DNA of 64,000 nucleotides from Dyella sp. RRB7 (lineage in GTDB: Bacteria; Pseudomonadota; Gammaproteobacteria; Xanthomonadales; Rhodanobacteraceae): NCBI RefSeq assembly GCF_022761115.1, contig NZ_JAKWJS010000001.1:744001-808000 (forward strand). The letters run 5' to 3'. A program made the translations under genes and the position numbers. The notes under the pieces were generated by a model that worked only from the letters and a program-made list of their open reading frames with translations, was not told where the DNA came from and made no database searches. Position 1 is the stretch's first letter. The number at the start of each line of letters is the position of its first letter. Positions 25,656 through 35,522 of this stretch are shown one piece after another.

Positions 25656-27839
25656 TCAATACCCCGTCTTGCGATTCGCCTCGCGCACCGCGTCCACGAA
25701 GTGCGTAAACGGCCGGTCGGTGATCGCCACCAGGCCGATATGTGCGTTCTCGCCGTCCTGCAGGCGGCCGGTGACCGGCTGGTCCACGTACTGGAACCAG
25801 TGCGCGCCCACGATGGACGGGTCGGCCACGGCCGCCGCGATATAGCGCGCATAGGCGTCGCCGCGCTGCTGCTCGGTCCACACCGGCACCACGCCCTTGC
25901 CGAACGGGCCGCGGTCGTCGGAACCGAAGTGGAATTCGGTGATCAGCGCCGGCTTGTCCAGCTTGGCGAACGCCGCCGCGTCAAAGGCGTGCTCGGGCAC
26001 ATCCGCATAGGCGTTGAAGCTCACCACATCGCAATACTGCGCGCATGAGGCCACCGCCTCGGGCGTGTGCACCGCAAAGCGGCCGCCGAGGAACAGGTGA
26101 TGCGGATCGTGCTTGTGGATCGCCTGCGCCACGGTGCGGAAGTACTGGTCGGCATACTCGCGCAGCCAGGCGCTGTAGTCGTCGGCAATCGCCGGATGGG
26201 CCTCATCCGGATTGGGCGCCGCGAAGTTGGTGGCGTTCAACGCATCCCACGAGTCCAGCGTGATGCCCCAGGCTGCCGCGAGCTTCGCCGGCGTGGCGTA
26301 CTTCTTCTTCAGCTCGCCAATGAAGGCCTGCTTGGCCGGACTGCGCGCCTCGCCGCGCAGCGTGCCCTGCGCGAGGCCCCAACGGCCCTGCGGACCCTGG
26401 CCGGCCCAGGCCAGCTCGTTGTCGGCGAAGTAGCCGAGCATCCAGGGATCGTCACGCACGTCCTTGCTCGCCTGTGCGGCGGCGGCCTCGGCGGCCTGGG
26501 CGAAGCGCGGATCGAACGGATCGGGCATGCGGCCCCAGTAGTCGTAGCCGCTGGAGACATTGCCGAACACGCCGGCGATGTTGATCGAGCGCGTATAGGC
26601 CAGGTGATGCGTCTGCGTCAGCGCCTCGTCGCTCCAGTTGCCCAGCGTGTTGAAGCCCCAGTCCAGCAGCCGCTCGACGGTGCGCGCACGCCAGGCCTGG
26701 CGCCAATGGCGCCCATCGGCCAGGAACAGGTTGGCCGAGTAATAGTCGAACCAGCGCCCATGGTGATAGCCGATGCCGCTCGACGCCGCCTGGTCGCTGA
26801 TGGACTTGGGGGCGCTGCCATAGAACGGGGCCCAGCGCCCGCTGTCGGGCGGCAGGTCCTTGAACATGAATTCGCGGCCTTCGATATAGGTGCGGCCGCC
26901 GTCGTCGTCGACCACGTTGACGCCCAGCGAGAAGAAGGCATGGCCCTCGGGCGTCACCAACTGCCAGCGTCCGTCGCGATGCTCGGTGCGGAACCAGCCG
27001 GTGGACTTGAATGCCGCCAGGTCCGTGCGGCCGCCGTAGCGGTCAAAGCCCTTGCGGGCGACCGGCGCGGCCGCGGCGGCGCCTTGCTGGAACTTGTGCC
27101 GCCCGCCGCGCAGCGCGTCATCCGAATCGACCTTGCCGGGCCACTGGCCGCGCGTGTACTGGCCCCAGGCGTCGACGATGCCGGTATAGGCATCACGCAG
27201 GTCATGGTCGCCACGCGACGTGTTGAGCTTGCCGAACAGCAGGGTCTGCGGCGCGCTCGGCGCGGGCGTACCGAGTCGCACCGCCTTCACATGGGCGAGA
27301 TCGAGCGACCCTTCCACCGTGGTCGCCAGCAGGATGCGCTTGCCGCCCTGCATATAAGGCATGGGTGGACCCGCCTGCATGCCCATCGCCCGGGGCGAGG
27401 TCGCATGCAGGGGCACTACCAGCGTGGATGGCGGACCCGCCGGCACCGGGATGGTGGCATGCAGGTGCTGCCCTTCCCCGCTGCCGTCGACATCCACCGT
27501 CAGCGTCACTGCCCACGGCATGGCGTTCTGCATGTCCACATGCAGCGCACCTTCCTTGGACCAGTCCCATTCGCCCTGGCTCAGCGCCACCACCAGCTGC
27601 GGTTGCGGCGACGGTTGGAATACATAGCGCTCCAGCGACATGTCTTCGACAGTGACCGGCGCGCCCTCGCGCGTCACATGATCGAGCGTGGTCTGCGTGG
27701 TGGGCGCCGTGCCATGGCTGGCGGTCGCCGGCGGTGTCGCGGCGGCCCGGCTGAGGTCAGCGCGGTCGGTGTCGCTGGCCTTGTGGCAACCCGCGAGGGC
27801 GAGCAGGCAGGACAGGGCAAGAGGAGCGATCCGTTTCAT
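25656..27839 (-). CDS. Lipoprotein with a GH50-like (beta-agarase-type) glycoside hydrolase domain
   Basis: A 727-residue lipoprotein: lipobox LALAGC with Cys18, a low-complexity linker, a beta-rich N-terminal carbohydrate-binding-like region (about 50-270), and a TIM barrel. The barrel begins at GWFRTEHRDGRWQLVTPEGH. An Asn-Glu acid/base candidate is in GYFADNELAW (near 475) and a nucleophile candidate is in LITEFHFGSDDRG (near 635). These features match GH50 and relatives, best known for agarose cleavage. A soil or plant bacterium would more likely use them on another galactan, so the substrate is open. It stands alone, with no transporter beside it except an amino-acid permease. Confidence 0.75.
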   Translation of the reverse strand: MKRIAPLALSCLLALAGCHKASDTDRADLSRAAATPPATASHGTAPTTQTTLDHVTREGAPVTVEDMSLERYVFQPSPQPQLVVALSQGEWDWSKEGALHVDMQNAMPWAVTLTVDVDGSGEGQHLHATIPVPAGPPSTLVVPLHATSPRAMGMQAGPPMPYMQGGKRILLATTVEGSLDLAHVKAVRLGTPAPSAPQTLLFGKLNTSRGDHDLRDAYTGIVDAWGQYTRGQWPGKVDSDDALRGGRHKFQQGAAAAAPVARKGFDRYGGRTDLAAFKSTGWFRTEHRDGRWQLVTPEGHAFFSLGVNVVDDDGGRTYIEGREFMFKDLPPDSGRWAPFYGSAPKSISDQAASSGIGYHHGRWFDYYSANLFLADGRHWRQAWRARTVERLLDWGFNTLGNWSDEALTQTHHLAYTRSINIAGVFGNVSSGYDYWGRMPDPFDPRFAQAAEAAAAQASKDVRDDPWMLGYFADNELAWAGQGPQGRWGLAQGTLRGEARSPAKQAFIGELKKKYATPAKLAAAWGITLDSWDALNATNFAAPNPDEAHPAIADDYSAWLREYADQYFRTVAQAIHKHDPHHLFLGGRFAVHTPEAVASCAQYCDVVSFNAYADVPEHAFDAAAFAKLDKPALITEFHFGSDDRGPFGKGVVPVWTEQQRGDAYARYIAAAVADPSIVGAHWFQYVDQPVTGRLQDGENAHIGLVAITDRPFTHFVDAVREANRKTGY

Positions 27840-27927
27840 CGTCGGCCCGACACGTGGAAATGGCGGCAGTATGCCTGTCTCGACTGAAGGCCACCTTGCT
27901 GCCCGGCGCCGGCATGCCGGCGCAAAT

Positions 27928-29256
27928 TCATGCCGCCCTCCGCTGCCAGGCCCGCCACGCGTAATACACCGGTACTCCGACCAGGATCAACAGCAGGCTC
28001 ATGCCGGCATCGCCGGGCGAATGAATGGTGGTGGCGATGATGACGCCGAATACGGTGAACACGAACAGCAGCGGCAGCAGCGGATAGAACGGCACGCGAT
28101 ACGGCGACGGCTCGTTCCTGAAACGGCGCCGGTACCAGAACAGCGTGGCGATGCCGAACGCATGCGATAGCCACTCGCCAACCGTGGTGTAGTCCAGCAA
28201 CTGGCCAAAACTCCCCGACAACACCAGCACGATGGCCCAGGCACCCAGCACGGCCAGCGCCACCTGCGGCGCGTGCGAGCGCGCATCGATGCGCCCCACC
28301 GCGCGGAAGAACATGCCATCCGCGCCCATGGTCTGCAGCACGCGGGCGCCGCCGGCAATGGCGATGCTGCAATAGCCGAAGGTGGAACAGGCGATGCCCA
28401 CCGCGATCAGCGTGGCGCCATGCTCACCGAACAGCTTGCGCATCAGGTCCGCGGCGGGCGCCTGGCTGGCGGCCAGCCCCGCATGCCCCAGCCCGGCCAG
28501 GTAGGCGAAGTTGACCAGCACATAGCAGACCACCACGCCGCCCAGGCCCAGTCCCAGCGCGCGCGGCAGGGTTTTCTGCGGCTCGCGCACTTCGCCGGCC
28601 AGGTCGTTGAGGTAATGGAAGCCGCCGTAGGTGAACAGCACCGGCAGCAACGCCCCCAGGAACGCCCCCGGCGGCACCGGATGCGCCGTATCCGGCGCCA
28701 GCACCGTGCCCAGCTGCCCATGCGCCAGCACCACACCGACGATCACCAGCAAGGTGATCGCGGTGAGCTTGAGCAGGGTGAACAGGTTCTGCATGCGCGC
28801 GCCGGCCTTGATGCCGAAGAAGTTCACGCCCACGATGAAAGCGATGGCACCGGCCGCCACCGGCTTCACCCACGACAGCGGGATGCCGAGCGCCGCGCAG
28901 AAATAATCCGCGAACGTGGTGGCCACCGCCGCCACGCTGCCCGGGTAATTGATCAGCGCCATGGTCCAGCCGAACAGGAACGCCGGCAGCTGCCCAAAGG
29001 CCTCGCGCAGATAGATATACACGCCGCCCGCCTGCGGCCGCCGCGCACCCAGCTCCGCATAACAGAGCACCCCCGCCAGCGTGAGCAGGCCGCCCACCGC
29101 CCACAGGGTCAACAGCTGCGCACCCGACGAGGTGCGTTCGGCCACGGTGGAGGCGCTGCGGAAAATGCCGGCGCCAATCACGCCGCCAATCACAATGGCA
29201 GCGGCATCCCAGGTACCCAGGCGGCGCAGATACGCGGGAGAGGTCTCGTCAGTCAT
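27928..29256 (-). CDS. APC-superfamily amino acid permease
   Basis: A 442-residue transporter with about 12 membrane helices. The first helix has IVIGGVIGAGIFRS, the unwound-helix glycine motif that binds the amino acid backbone in this family. The third has LCYAELGARRPQAGGVYIYL. Substrate cannot be named; the sequence is of the general amino acid / polyamine / serine-threonine exchanger type. I take the ATG at 29256 (MTDETSPAYLRRLGTWDAA), five codons inside the longest frame. It reads away from dinB. Confidence 0.88.
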   Translation of the reverse strand: MTDETSPAYLRRLGTWDAAAIVIGGVIGAGIFRSASTVAERTSSGAQLLTLWAVGGLLTLAGVLCYAELGARRPQAGGVYIYLREAFGQLPAFLFGWTMALINYPGSVAAVATTFADYFCAALGIPLSWVKPVAAGAIAFIVGVNFFGIKAGARMQNLFTLLKLTAITLLVIVGVVLAHGQLGTVLAPDTAHPVPPGAFLGALLPVLFTYGGFHYLNDLAGEVREPQKTLPRALGLGLGGVVVCYVLVNFAYLAGLGHAGLAASQAPAADLMRKLFGEHGATLIAVGIACSTFGYCSIAIAGGARVLQTMGADGMFFRAVGRIDARSHAPQVALAVLGAWAIVLVLSGSFGQLLDYTTVGEWLSHAFGIATLFWYRRRFRNEPSPYRVPFYPLLPLLFVFTVFGVIIATTIHSPGDAGMSLLLILVGVPVYYAWRAWQRRAA

Positions 29257-29387
29257 GGGGCGGCACGGCATCCTTCGCGGCGGGTATGAAGGATGGACGA
29301 TAGCGCGAGTGAGCCATCCACTTCGACCTGACCCTGCGCGTAAACGTGGTTACCCGACACGCGCCGGGGGTTTTCGTGCTTGACTGT

Positions 29388-30518
29388 ATGGCCTCTTCCG
29401 CCGCCATGCCTCCAGTGCCCGCCACTCCCCGCAAGATCATCCACGTCGACATGGATGCGTTCTACGCGTCGGTGGAGCAGCGTGACGATCCCTCGCTGCG
29501 CGGCAAGCCGGTGGTGGTGGCGTGGCGCGGCGCGCGCTCGGTGGTGTGCGCGGCCAGCTATGAGGCGCGCACGTTCGGCGTGCGCTCGGCGATGCCCGCG
29601 GTGCGCGCGGAGCGGTTGTGCCCGCAGGCGATCTTCGTGCCGCCGGATTTTGGTCGCTACAAGGCCGTATCGCGGCAGGTGCGCGAGATCTTCGCGCGGC
29701 ATACCGACCTGATCGAGCCCTTGTCGCTGGACGAGGCCTACCTCGACGTCACCACCACCCATACCGGCCTGCCCTCCGCCACCGCCACCGCCGAGGCCAT
29801 TCGTGCGGCGATCCGCGAGGAAACGCAGCTCACCGCTTCCGCTGGCGTGGCACCCAACAAGTTCCTGGCCAAGATCGCCTCGGACTGGCGCAAGCCCGAT
29901 GGGCTGTTCGTCATCCGGCCGCATCAGGTCGAGGCGTTTCTCGCACCGCTTCCGGTAGGGCGCCTGCCCGGCGTGGGCAAGGTGATGGAAGCCAGGCTGG
30001 CCGAGCTTGGCCTGCGCACCGTAGGCGACCTTCGCCGCGTTGCCGCGCACGAGCTTGAACGCTCATTCGGTCGCTGGGGCCGGCGCCTGCACGAGCTCTC
30101 ACTGGGCATCGACGACCATCCGGTGCAGCCGGATCGGCCCACCCTGCAGGTGTCTGCCGAGGACACGTTCGAGCACGACCTGACCCTGCAGGAACTTGCG
30201 CCCTCTATCCATCGCCTTGCCGAAAAAGCCTGGGCCGCACACCAGCGCGAGGCGCAAGGAATCGCCGCCCGGGTGGCCCGTACGGTGGTATTGAAGCTGA
30301 AAACGTCGGACTTTCACACGCTCACGCGTAGTTTCACCCCTCCCTCCCGACCGGAATCCGCGCTCGAACTGGCGCACATCGCATGCGCCCTGCGGGACCG
30401 TGTGGAAAGGCCCGCCGACAGCCGCTATCGCTTGGTAGGCGTGGGTTTGGCCGGTTTTGTGGACGCCGACAGCTTCGCCGCGCAGAGCGATCTTTTCGGC
30501 GCACGATCCTTCGATTGA
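29388..30518 (+). CDS. dinB: DNA polymerase IV
   Basis: Error-prone Y-family polymerase for translesion synthesis. The catalytic acidic residues sit in HVDMDAFYASVEQ near residue 20 and SLDEAYLDVT near 117; ASAGVAPNKFLAKIASDWRK and LPGVGKV mark the palm and the helix-hairpin-helix. The little-finger domain ends in FGARSFD; no beta-clamp motif is obvious by eye. ATG codons at 29388 and 29406 are both plausible, giving 376 or 370 residues. I see no LexA box in the 130 bases before it. Confidence 0.95.
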   Translation: MASSAAMPPVPATPRKIIHVDMDAFYASVEQRDDPSLRGKPVVVAWRGARSVVCAASYEARTFGVRSAMPAVRAERLCPQAIFVPPDFGRYKAVSRQVREIFARHTDLIEPLSLDEAYLDVTTTHTGLPSATATAEAIRAAIREETQLTASAGVAPNKFLAKIASDWRKPDGLFVIRPHQVEAFLAPLPVGRLPGVGKVMEARLAELGLRTVGDLRRVAAHELERSFGRWGRRLHELSLGIDDHPVQPDRPTLQVSAEDTFEHDLTLQELAPSIHRLAEKAWAAHQREAQGIAARVARTVVLKLKTSDFHTLTRSFTPPSRPESALELAHIACALRDRVERPADSRYRLVGVGLAGFVDADSFAAQSDLFGARSFD

Positions 30519-30622
30519 ATGAACTGGCACGCTGCGTACCAAAAGATTTGTTAAATGGGCCTTTACTCGCCCGCGATTTCCTGAAACATTTGGGTCGGGG
30601 AAAACACGGCAACACCCCTCCC

Positions 30623-30645
30623 TATAGACGTCTAGGCGCCTATAG
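30623..30645. promoter_or_regulatory. Two overlapping perfect 10-base palindromes before the TonB receptor
   Basis: TAGACGTCTA at 30625-30634 and TAGGCGCCTA at 30633-30642 share two bases and have centres 8 bases apart, flanked by TATAG. They fit the pattern TAGRCGYCTA. They lie 38-55 bases before the receptor ATG, in the 5' leader or promoter. They may be a double operator. Confidence 0.45.
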
Positions 30646-30679
30646 CGGGGTCCCTTTGCCAATCAATTGGGGAGACACC

Positions 30680-33586
30680 ATGCAGTCCAACTACAATCGC
30701 CTATCCATAGCGGTACGTTTGGCCCTCTCCGTCGGCATCGCATCGACGGCGGCAGTGGCGCAAGCCCAGGATGCAAGTGGGAAGGATCCCTCGACGACGT
30801 CCGGCCCTCAGGCCCAGACACAGAGCCAGCCCACTACCGAGCAGCCCAAGCAGGGCAACGCCAAGACGTTGACCGCCGTGACGGTCACCGGTTCGCTGAT
30901 TCGCCGCGTGGATGCGGAAACCGCCAGCCCGGTCGTCACGCTGGACCGCAGCGCGATCACCAACAACGGCAGTCCCACCCTGGGCAACGTGCTGCAACAG
31001 CTGCCCAGCATCGCGGGCAACGCCACCAACACCCAGAACAACAGCAACGGCGGCGGCGTAGCCAGCCCCACGCTGGAAGGTGGCGACGGCGCGGCACGCG
31101 TCTCGCTGCGCGGTCTCGGCACCAGCCGCACCCTGGTGCTGGTGGACGGCCAACGCCTGGCCAACGCCGACCTCAACATGATTCCGCAGAACATGATCGA
31201 GCGCGTCGATGTGCTGGCCGAAGGCGCCTCGACGGTGTACGGCTCGGACGCCATCGGCGGCGTGGTCAACTTCATCCTGCGCAAGGACTATACCGGCGCC
31301 GAACTCACCGCCAACGACGGCATCTCCAGCCACGGCGACGGCCAGCGCCACGGCGCGCAGTTCACCGTGGGCGCCAGCGGCGACCAGGGCAACATCGTCG
31401 CCGGCATCGACTACAACAAGCAGGACCCGGTACTCGCCACGCGCCGGAGTTTCTCCGCGTACCAGCTGTCGCTGTACAGTTCCGGCCCGCAGATTTCGGG
31501 CTCGCACACCATTCCGAGCGGGCGCCTGCAGGTACCTGCGGGCAACCTGCCGGCCGGCTCACCGCTCGCCAGCTGCGCAGATAGCAGCGGCGTCGCCAAC
31601 CTCACCCTGGCCAACGGCAACGGCAGCAGCCTCAACAACTACCGCTGCTTCAACGGCGCCAGCGACGTCTACAACTACAACGCCTACAACTACATCCAGA
31701 CCCAGAGCGAACGCACCAACGTGTTCGTGCTGGGCAACTACAAGTTCAACGACTACGTCACGTTCTTCGCCGACGCCTTCTACAACCATACCAACTCGTC
31801 GGGCCAGGATGCCCCGGCGCCGACCAGCGTGAGCGATGGCTGGACCGTAGCGGCCAACAATCCGATCAACCCGTTCGGCGTCACCTTCGGCAACCCGAAC
31901 AACGGCGGCAATTTCTTCAGCACGCGCCTGACCGGCCTGGGCAATCGCCTGCATACCTACACCACCACCAACGAGCAGATCAATACGGGCCTGCGCGGCA
32001 ACTTCGGCCAGAGCACGTGGATCTGGGATGCCAGCATCGACTACGGTCACTCGCATCGCGTGCAGACCGACTACAACGAAGTCAACATCCCCGACTTCCA
32101 GGCCGCCATCAACGCCGGCGCCAATATCTTCGACCAGGCCGATCCGGCGGTGAGCGCCCTGCTACGAAAGGGCGTGGATAATCCCATCTACACCATGACC
32201 AACACCATGAAGCAGGCGCAGGCCAACGCTTCGGGTGAGCTGTGGGATCTGCCGGCGGGCGCGGTGCAGCTGTCTGCGGGCGCGCTCTACCGCAAGAACA
32301 CGATGAACTACGACGTCACCGCCGACGCGATCCTGGATCCGACCACCGGCACGTGTACGGTGCTGCAGGAAGCCTGCGGCTCGCCGGCCAGCGGCAGCAT
32401 CAACGTGAAGGAACTGTACGCCGAGACGCTGATTCCGCTGCTTTCCGAACAGCCCTGGGCCTACGCGCTGAACATCGACCTGGGTGTGCGCAGCTCCAAC
32501 TACAGCACCACGGGCACCACCACCAATGGCAAGTTCGCCATCGAATACCGCCCCATCGCCGACCTGCTGATACGCGGCACGGTATCGCAGGTGTTCCGCG
32601 CGCCCGACCTCGACGAGCTGTACGACGGCCGCACCATCGCCAACCCGACCATCAACGATCCCTGCGTCAACCTGCCCGCCGCCACGCTGGCCGCCCATCC
32701 GAATGCATGTCAGTACGTGCTGCCGGGCACCAACAACAACCTGTCGCAGCAGATCACCGCCTACTACTCGGGCGCGGCACCCGCCGGCGCCAGCCTGAAG
32801 CCCGAACACGGCAACTCGTTCGACTTCGGCCTGGTCTATTCGCCGGGCTGGCTGGAGGGCGCGTCGACCACGGTCGACCTGTGGCGTGTCACCTTGAGCA
32901 ACCTGTTGACGGCCATCCAGGCCCAGACCGTGCTCAACTCGTGCTACGCCAACGACAGCAGCCCATACTGCTCGTACATCAACCGCTACAACAGCAGCAG
33001 CTCGCTGGCCGGTGGCATCAACTACGTCAACACGCCGGTCGTCAATTTGGGCAACCTGAGCACCAGCGGCGTCGACTTCACGCTGAACTACGTGATTCCG
33101 CACTTCGATATCGGCGGTGTGGATCCGGGCCACTTCAAGACGTCGTTGAACACCACGTACATCGATACGTACAAGAACGACGCCACGCCAGGCCAGCCGG
33201 GCGCGACGACCGTCAACTATGCGGGCACCTACACCCAGCAGTTCGGCAACATCAGCCGCTGGCGCGGAACCTGGACGCTTAACTGGAACCTGGGCAACTG
33301 GAGCGCCCAGTGGCAGACGCGCTATATCAACCACCTGTCCAACCTGACCGCCTACGCCGATACCGGTGCGTCCGTGTCCACCCCGATGGGCGGCGTGGCC
33401 TATCACTCGATCCAGGCCGGTTATGAGGTTCCGAAGTACCACACCCGCCTCGATATCGGCGTCGACAACCTGAGCGACAAGATCCCGCCGCTGGTGTACC
33501 AGAACGGTCTGAACTACAACGTCGACACGGCAACGTACGACACCCTGGGCCGCTACTACTGGGCCCGCGTCACCGTGAAGTTCTGA
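30680..33586 (+). CDS. TonB-dependent outer membrane receptor
   Basis: A 968-residue receptor. Signal peptide at 1-29 (ending VAQAQ), then a Q/T/P-rich spacer and a TonB-box-like LTAVTVTGS. The plug domain follows with VVTLDRSAITNNGSPTLGNV, SLRGLGTSRTLVLVDGQRL and DVLAEGASTVYGSDAIGGVV. A 22-strand-type barrel rich in Asn, Tyr and Thr runs to the terminal Phe (RVTVKF). It belongs to the large Xanthomonadales group of receptors for peptides or glycans, not classic siderophores; the substrate is unknown. The ATG at 30680 follows GGGGAG. A 13-pair hairpin separates it from the TPR-sulfotransferase gene, and such pairs recur in this order. Confidence 0.93.
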   Translation: MQSNYNRLSIAVRLALSVGIASTAAVAQAQDASGKDPSTTSGPQAQTQSQPTTEQPKQGNAKTLTAVTVTGSLIRRVDAETASPVVTLDRSAITNNGSPTLGNVLQQLPSIAGNATNTQNNSNGGGVASPTLEGGDGAARVSLRGLGTSRTLVLVDGQRLANADLNMIPQNMIERVDVLAEGASTVYGSDAIGGVVNFILRKDYTGAELTANDGISSHGDGQRHGAQFTVGASGDQGNIVAGIDYNKQDPVLATRRSFSAYQLSLYSSGPQISGSHTIPSGRLQVPAGNLPAGSPLASCADSSGVANLTLANGNGSSLNNYRCFNGASDVYNYNAYNYIQTQSERTNVFVLGNYKFNDYVTFFADAFYNHTNSSGQDAPAPTSVSDGWTVAANNPINPFGVTFGNPNNGGNFFSTRLTGLGNRLHTYTTTNEQINTGLRGNFGQSTWIWDASIDYGHSHRVQTDYNEVNIPDFQAAINAGANIFDQADPAVSALLRKGVDNPIYTMTNTMKQAQANASGELWDLPAGAVQLSAGALYRKNTMNYDVTADAILDPTTGTCTVLQEACGSPASGSINVKELYAETLIPLLSEQPWAYALNIDLGVRSSNYSTTGTTTNGKFAIEYRPIADLLIRGTVSQVFRAPDLDELYDGRTIANPTINDPCVNLPAATLAAHPNACQYVLPGTNNNLSQQITAYYSGAAPAGASLKPEHGNSFDFGLVYSPGWLEGASTTVDLWRVTLSNLLTAIQAQTVLNSCYANDSSPYCSYINRYNSSSSLAGGINYVNTPVVNLGNLSTSGVDFTLNYVIPHFDIGGVDPGHFKTSLNTTYIDTYKNDATPGQPGATTVNYAGTYTQQFGNISRWRGTWTLNWNLGNWSAQWQTRYINHLSNLTAYADTGASVSTPMGGVAYHSIQAGYEVPKYHTRLDIGVDNLSDKIPPLVYQNGLNYNVDTATYDTLGRYYWARVTVKF

Positions 33587-33599
33587 TCGACCGCACGAA

Positions 33600-33629
33600 G
33601 GTGGCCGCAACCGCGAGGTTGCGGCCACC
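33600..33629. terminator. 13-pair hairpin after the receptor gene (no T run)
   Basis: GGTGGCCGCAACC pairs perfectly with GGTTGCGGCCACC around a GCGA tetraloop. It starts 13 bases after the receptor stop and ends 18 bases before the next start codon. Without a T run it may lower or partly stop read-through, or protect the 3' end. Confidence 0.5.
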
Positions 33630-33647
33630 CGCTGCTAAGATCCAACG

Positions 33648-35522
33648 ATGAGCGAACCTGTTTCCCCCTCATCGCAGCAGCTGCTTGCAAACATGCTCGC
33701 TGCCTACAACCACGGCGACATGTCACGCGTGCTGGCCCTCGGCGAATCCATCGCCGACCTCGATACCGCTGACGACACCGCGTTGCTGTTGCTCGGCTTT
33801 GCGCAGCAGTCCGCAGCTCGCGGCACAGAAGCCGTCGCCACCTTCCGTCGATTGACGGCACGCCGGCCCGACGTTTCCGAATACTGGAACAACCTTGGCA
33901 TCGTGGCCCGCCAGGCCGGCGATGCAGGCACGGCCGAACAGGCCATGCTCAAGGCCGTGAGCCTCGCCCCCGAACAGGCGGAGGTCCACTACAACCTGGG
34001 CCTGCTGTACGCGCAGCAGGAACGCTGGTTGCTCGCACGTGAAGCCCTGCTGCAGGCAGTGAGCCTTGCACCGGATTTTGTCGAGGCACGCCTGCAGGCG
34101 GCGTATGCCTGTCACTTTTGCGGCGACACCCGGGGCGCCGAAGTCGCCCTTGAAGGCGCCGCCGACTGGCCGCCACAACCGGCCGACCAGGCATTGATCC
34201 TCGCCACCATACTGTCGAGCCTCGGCCACCAGGCGACTGCGTTTCACTCGCTCGATCAGGCCATCCTGCCCGAGGGACCACAGCGGCCATTGGTGCAGTC
34301 GCGCATCGCGGCCTTGCGCGCCTCACTGTACGAGCGCAACAACCAGATCGAATACGCCAGGGCGGAGCTGTCGGCGCTGCCCTTGGAACGGCTGCAGTCA
34401 CTGCCGCCCACCGAACAAACGCTGCGCCAGGCAGGCCTGCAGGTACACGCAAGCTTGGCTGCGCGTCTTGGCGAGCTGGACCAGGCGGCGGCGATCTATC
34501 AGCAGCTGCTGGACGAAGGCCATGACGCCCAGGTGCTGGCCAATGCCGCCTTCAGCCTTGCCGCGGCCAGAGACAAGCAGCGACGCCACGATGAAGCCTG
34601 GCAGGCACTGCAGATCGCGCATGCCAAGCAACTGGCCTTTGCGGCGGACTTCGTGCCCGAGCTGCTGGCCGAAGGCAGCCAGCCGCTCGATATGGTGACC
34701 CAGCAAGTGAGCCGCATCGAGTTTGATCGGTGGACGCCGCGGCAAGCGCCGAGCAGCCAGGAAAGCCCGGTGTTTGTCGTGGGCTTCCCGCGCTCGGGAA
34801 CCACCCTCCTGGAACAAATGCTCGATGCCCATCCCGACTTTCGCTCCATGGATGAGCGCGCCTTTGTCTACGAGCTGATCAAGCGCATGCAGCTGACCGG
34901 GCAGGTCTATCCGGCCGATCTGGCACACCTGACACAGCACAACGTGGATCAGCTTCGCGACATTTATGCCGACATGGTTCGGCGCGTGGCGCCCGACCTT
35001 GGCCAGCGCCGACTGGTCGACAAGAACCCGCTCAACATGTTGTGCCTGCCGATGATCGCGCGGCTGTTTCCGGAGGCACGCATCATCCTGTGCCTGCGGC
35101 ATCCGTGCGACGTGCTGCTGAGCTGCTTCATGCAACCGTTCCGCTCACCCGCCTTCATGGTGCTGTGTTCGTCGCTGGAACGCCTGGCCCGAGGCTACGT
35201 CGATGCCTTCGAACATTGGTACCGGCACGTGGAAATATTCGCGCCCCGCGTGCTGGAATGGCGCTACGAATCGGTGGTGGCGCGATTCGACGAACACGTG
35301 ACGCGCCTGGGGCAGTTCCTGCAAGTGAGCGACGCATCGCCGATGGCGCAATTTGCGGAGCACGCGCGCAACAAGGGTTTTATCAGCACGCCCAGCTATG
35401 CGCAGGTAACCCAGAACATTCATGGCAAGGCGGTGAATCGATGGCATGCCTATCGTGAGAAGTTCGAGCCGGTACTGCCGATCTTGCAGCCGATGATGGA
35501 ACGCCTGGGCTATAGCGACTGA
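33648..35522 (+). CDS. TPR-repeat protein fused to a sulfotransferase domain
   Basis: A 624-residue protein. Residues 10-340 contain tetratricopeptide repeats (for example WNNLGIVARQAGDAGTAEQA, VHYNLGLLYAQQERWLLARE). Residues 375-620 form a PAPS-dependent sulfotransferase, with the 5'-phosphosulfate loop VVGFPRSGTTLLEQML and a 3'-phosphate region around ILCLRHPCDVLLSCFMQ. No signal peptide is seen, so it acts in the cytoplasm. The family includes protein tyrosine sulfotransferases and enzymes of unknown substrate. Being next to a TonB receptor suggests that receptor, or a co-encoded peptide, as a target; this is inference. Confidence 0.88.
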   Translation: MSEPVSPSSQQLLANMLAAYNHGDMSRVLALGESIADLDTADDTALLLLGFAQQSAARGTEAVATFRRLTARRPDVSEYWNNLGIVARQAGDAGTAEQAMLKAVSLAPEQAEVHYNLGLLYAQQERWLLAREALLQAVSLAPDFVEARLQAAYACHFCGDTRGAEVALEGAADWPPQPADQALILATILSSLGHQATAFHSLDQAILPEGPQRPLVQSRIAALRASLYERNNQIEYARAELSALPLERLQSLPPTEQTLRQAGLQVHASLAARLGELDQAAAIYQQLLDEGHDAQVLANAAFSLAAARDKQRRHDEAWQALQIAHAKQLAFAADFVPELLAEGSQPLDMVTQQVSRIEFDRWTPRQAPSSQESPVFVVGFPRSGTTLLEQMLDAHPDFRSMDERAFVYELIKRMQLTGQVYPADLAHLTQHNVDQLRDIYADMVRRVAPDLGQRRLVDKNPLNMLCLPMIARLFPEARIILCLRHPCDVLLSCFMQPFRSPAFMVLCSSLERLARGYVDAFEHWYRHVEIFAPRVLEWRYESVVARFDEHVTRLGQFLQVSDASPMAQFAEHARNKGFISTPSYAQVTQNIHGKAVNRWHAYREKFEPVLPILQPMMERLGYSD

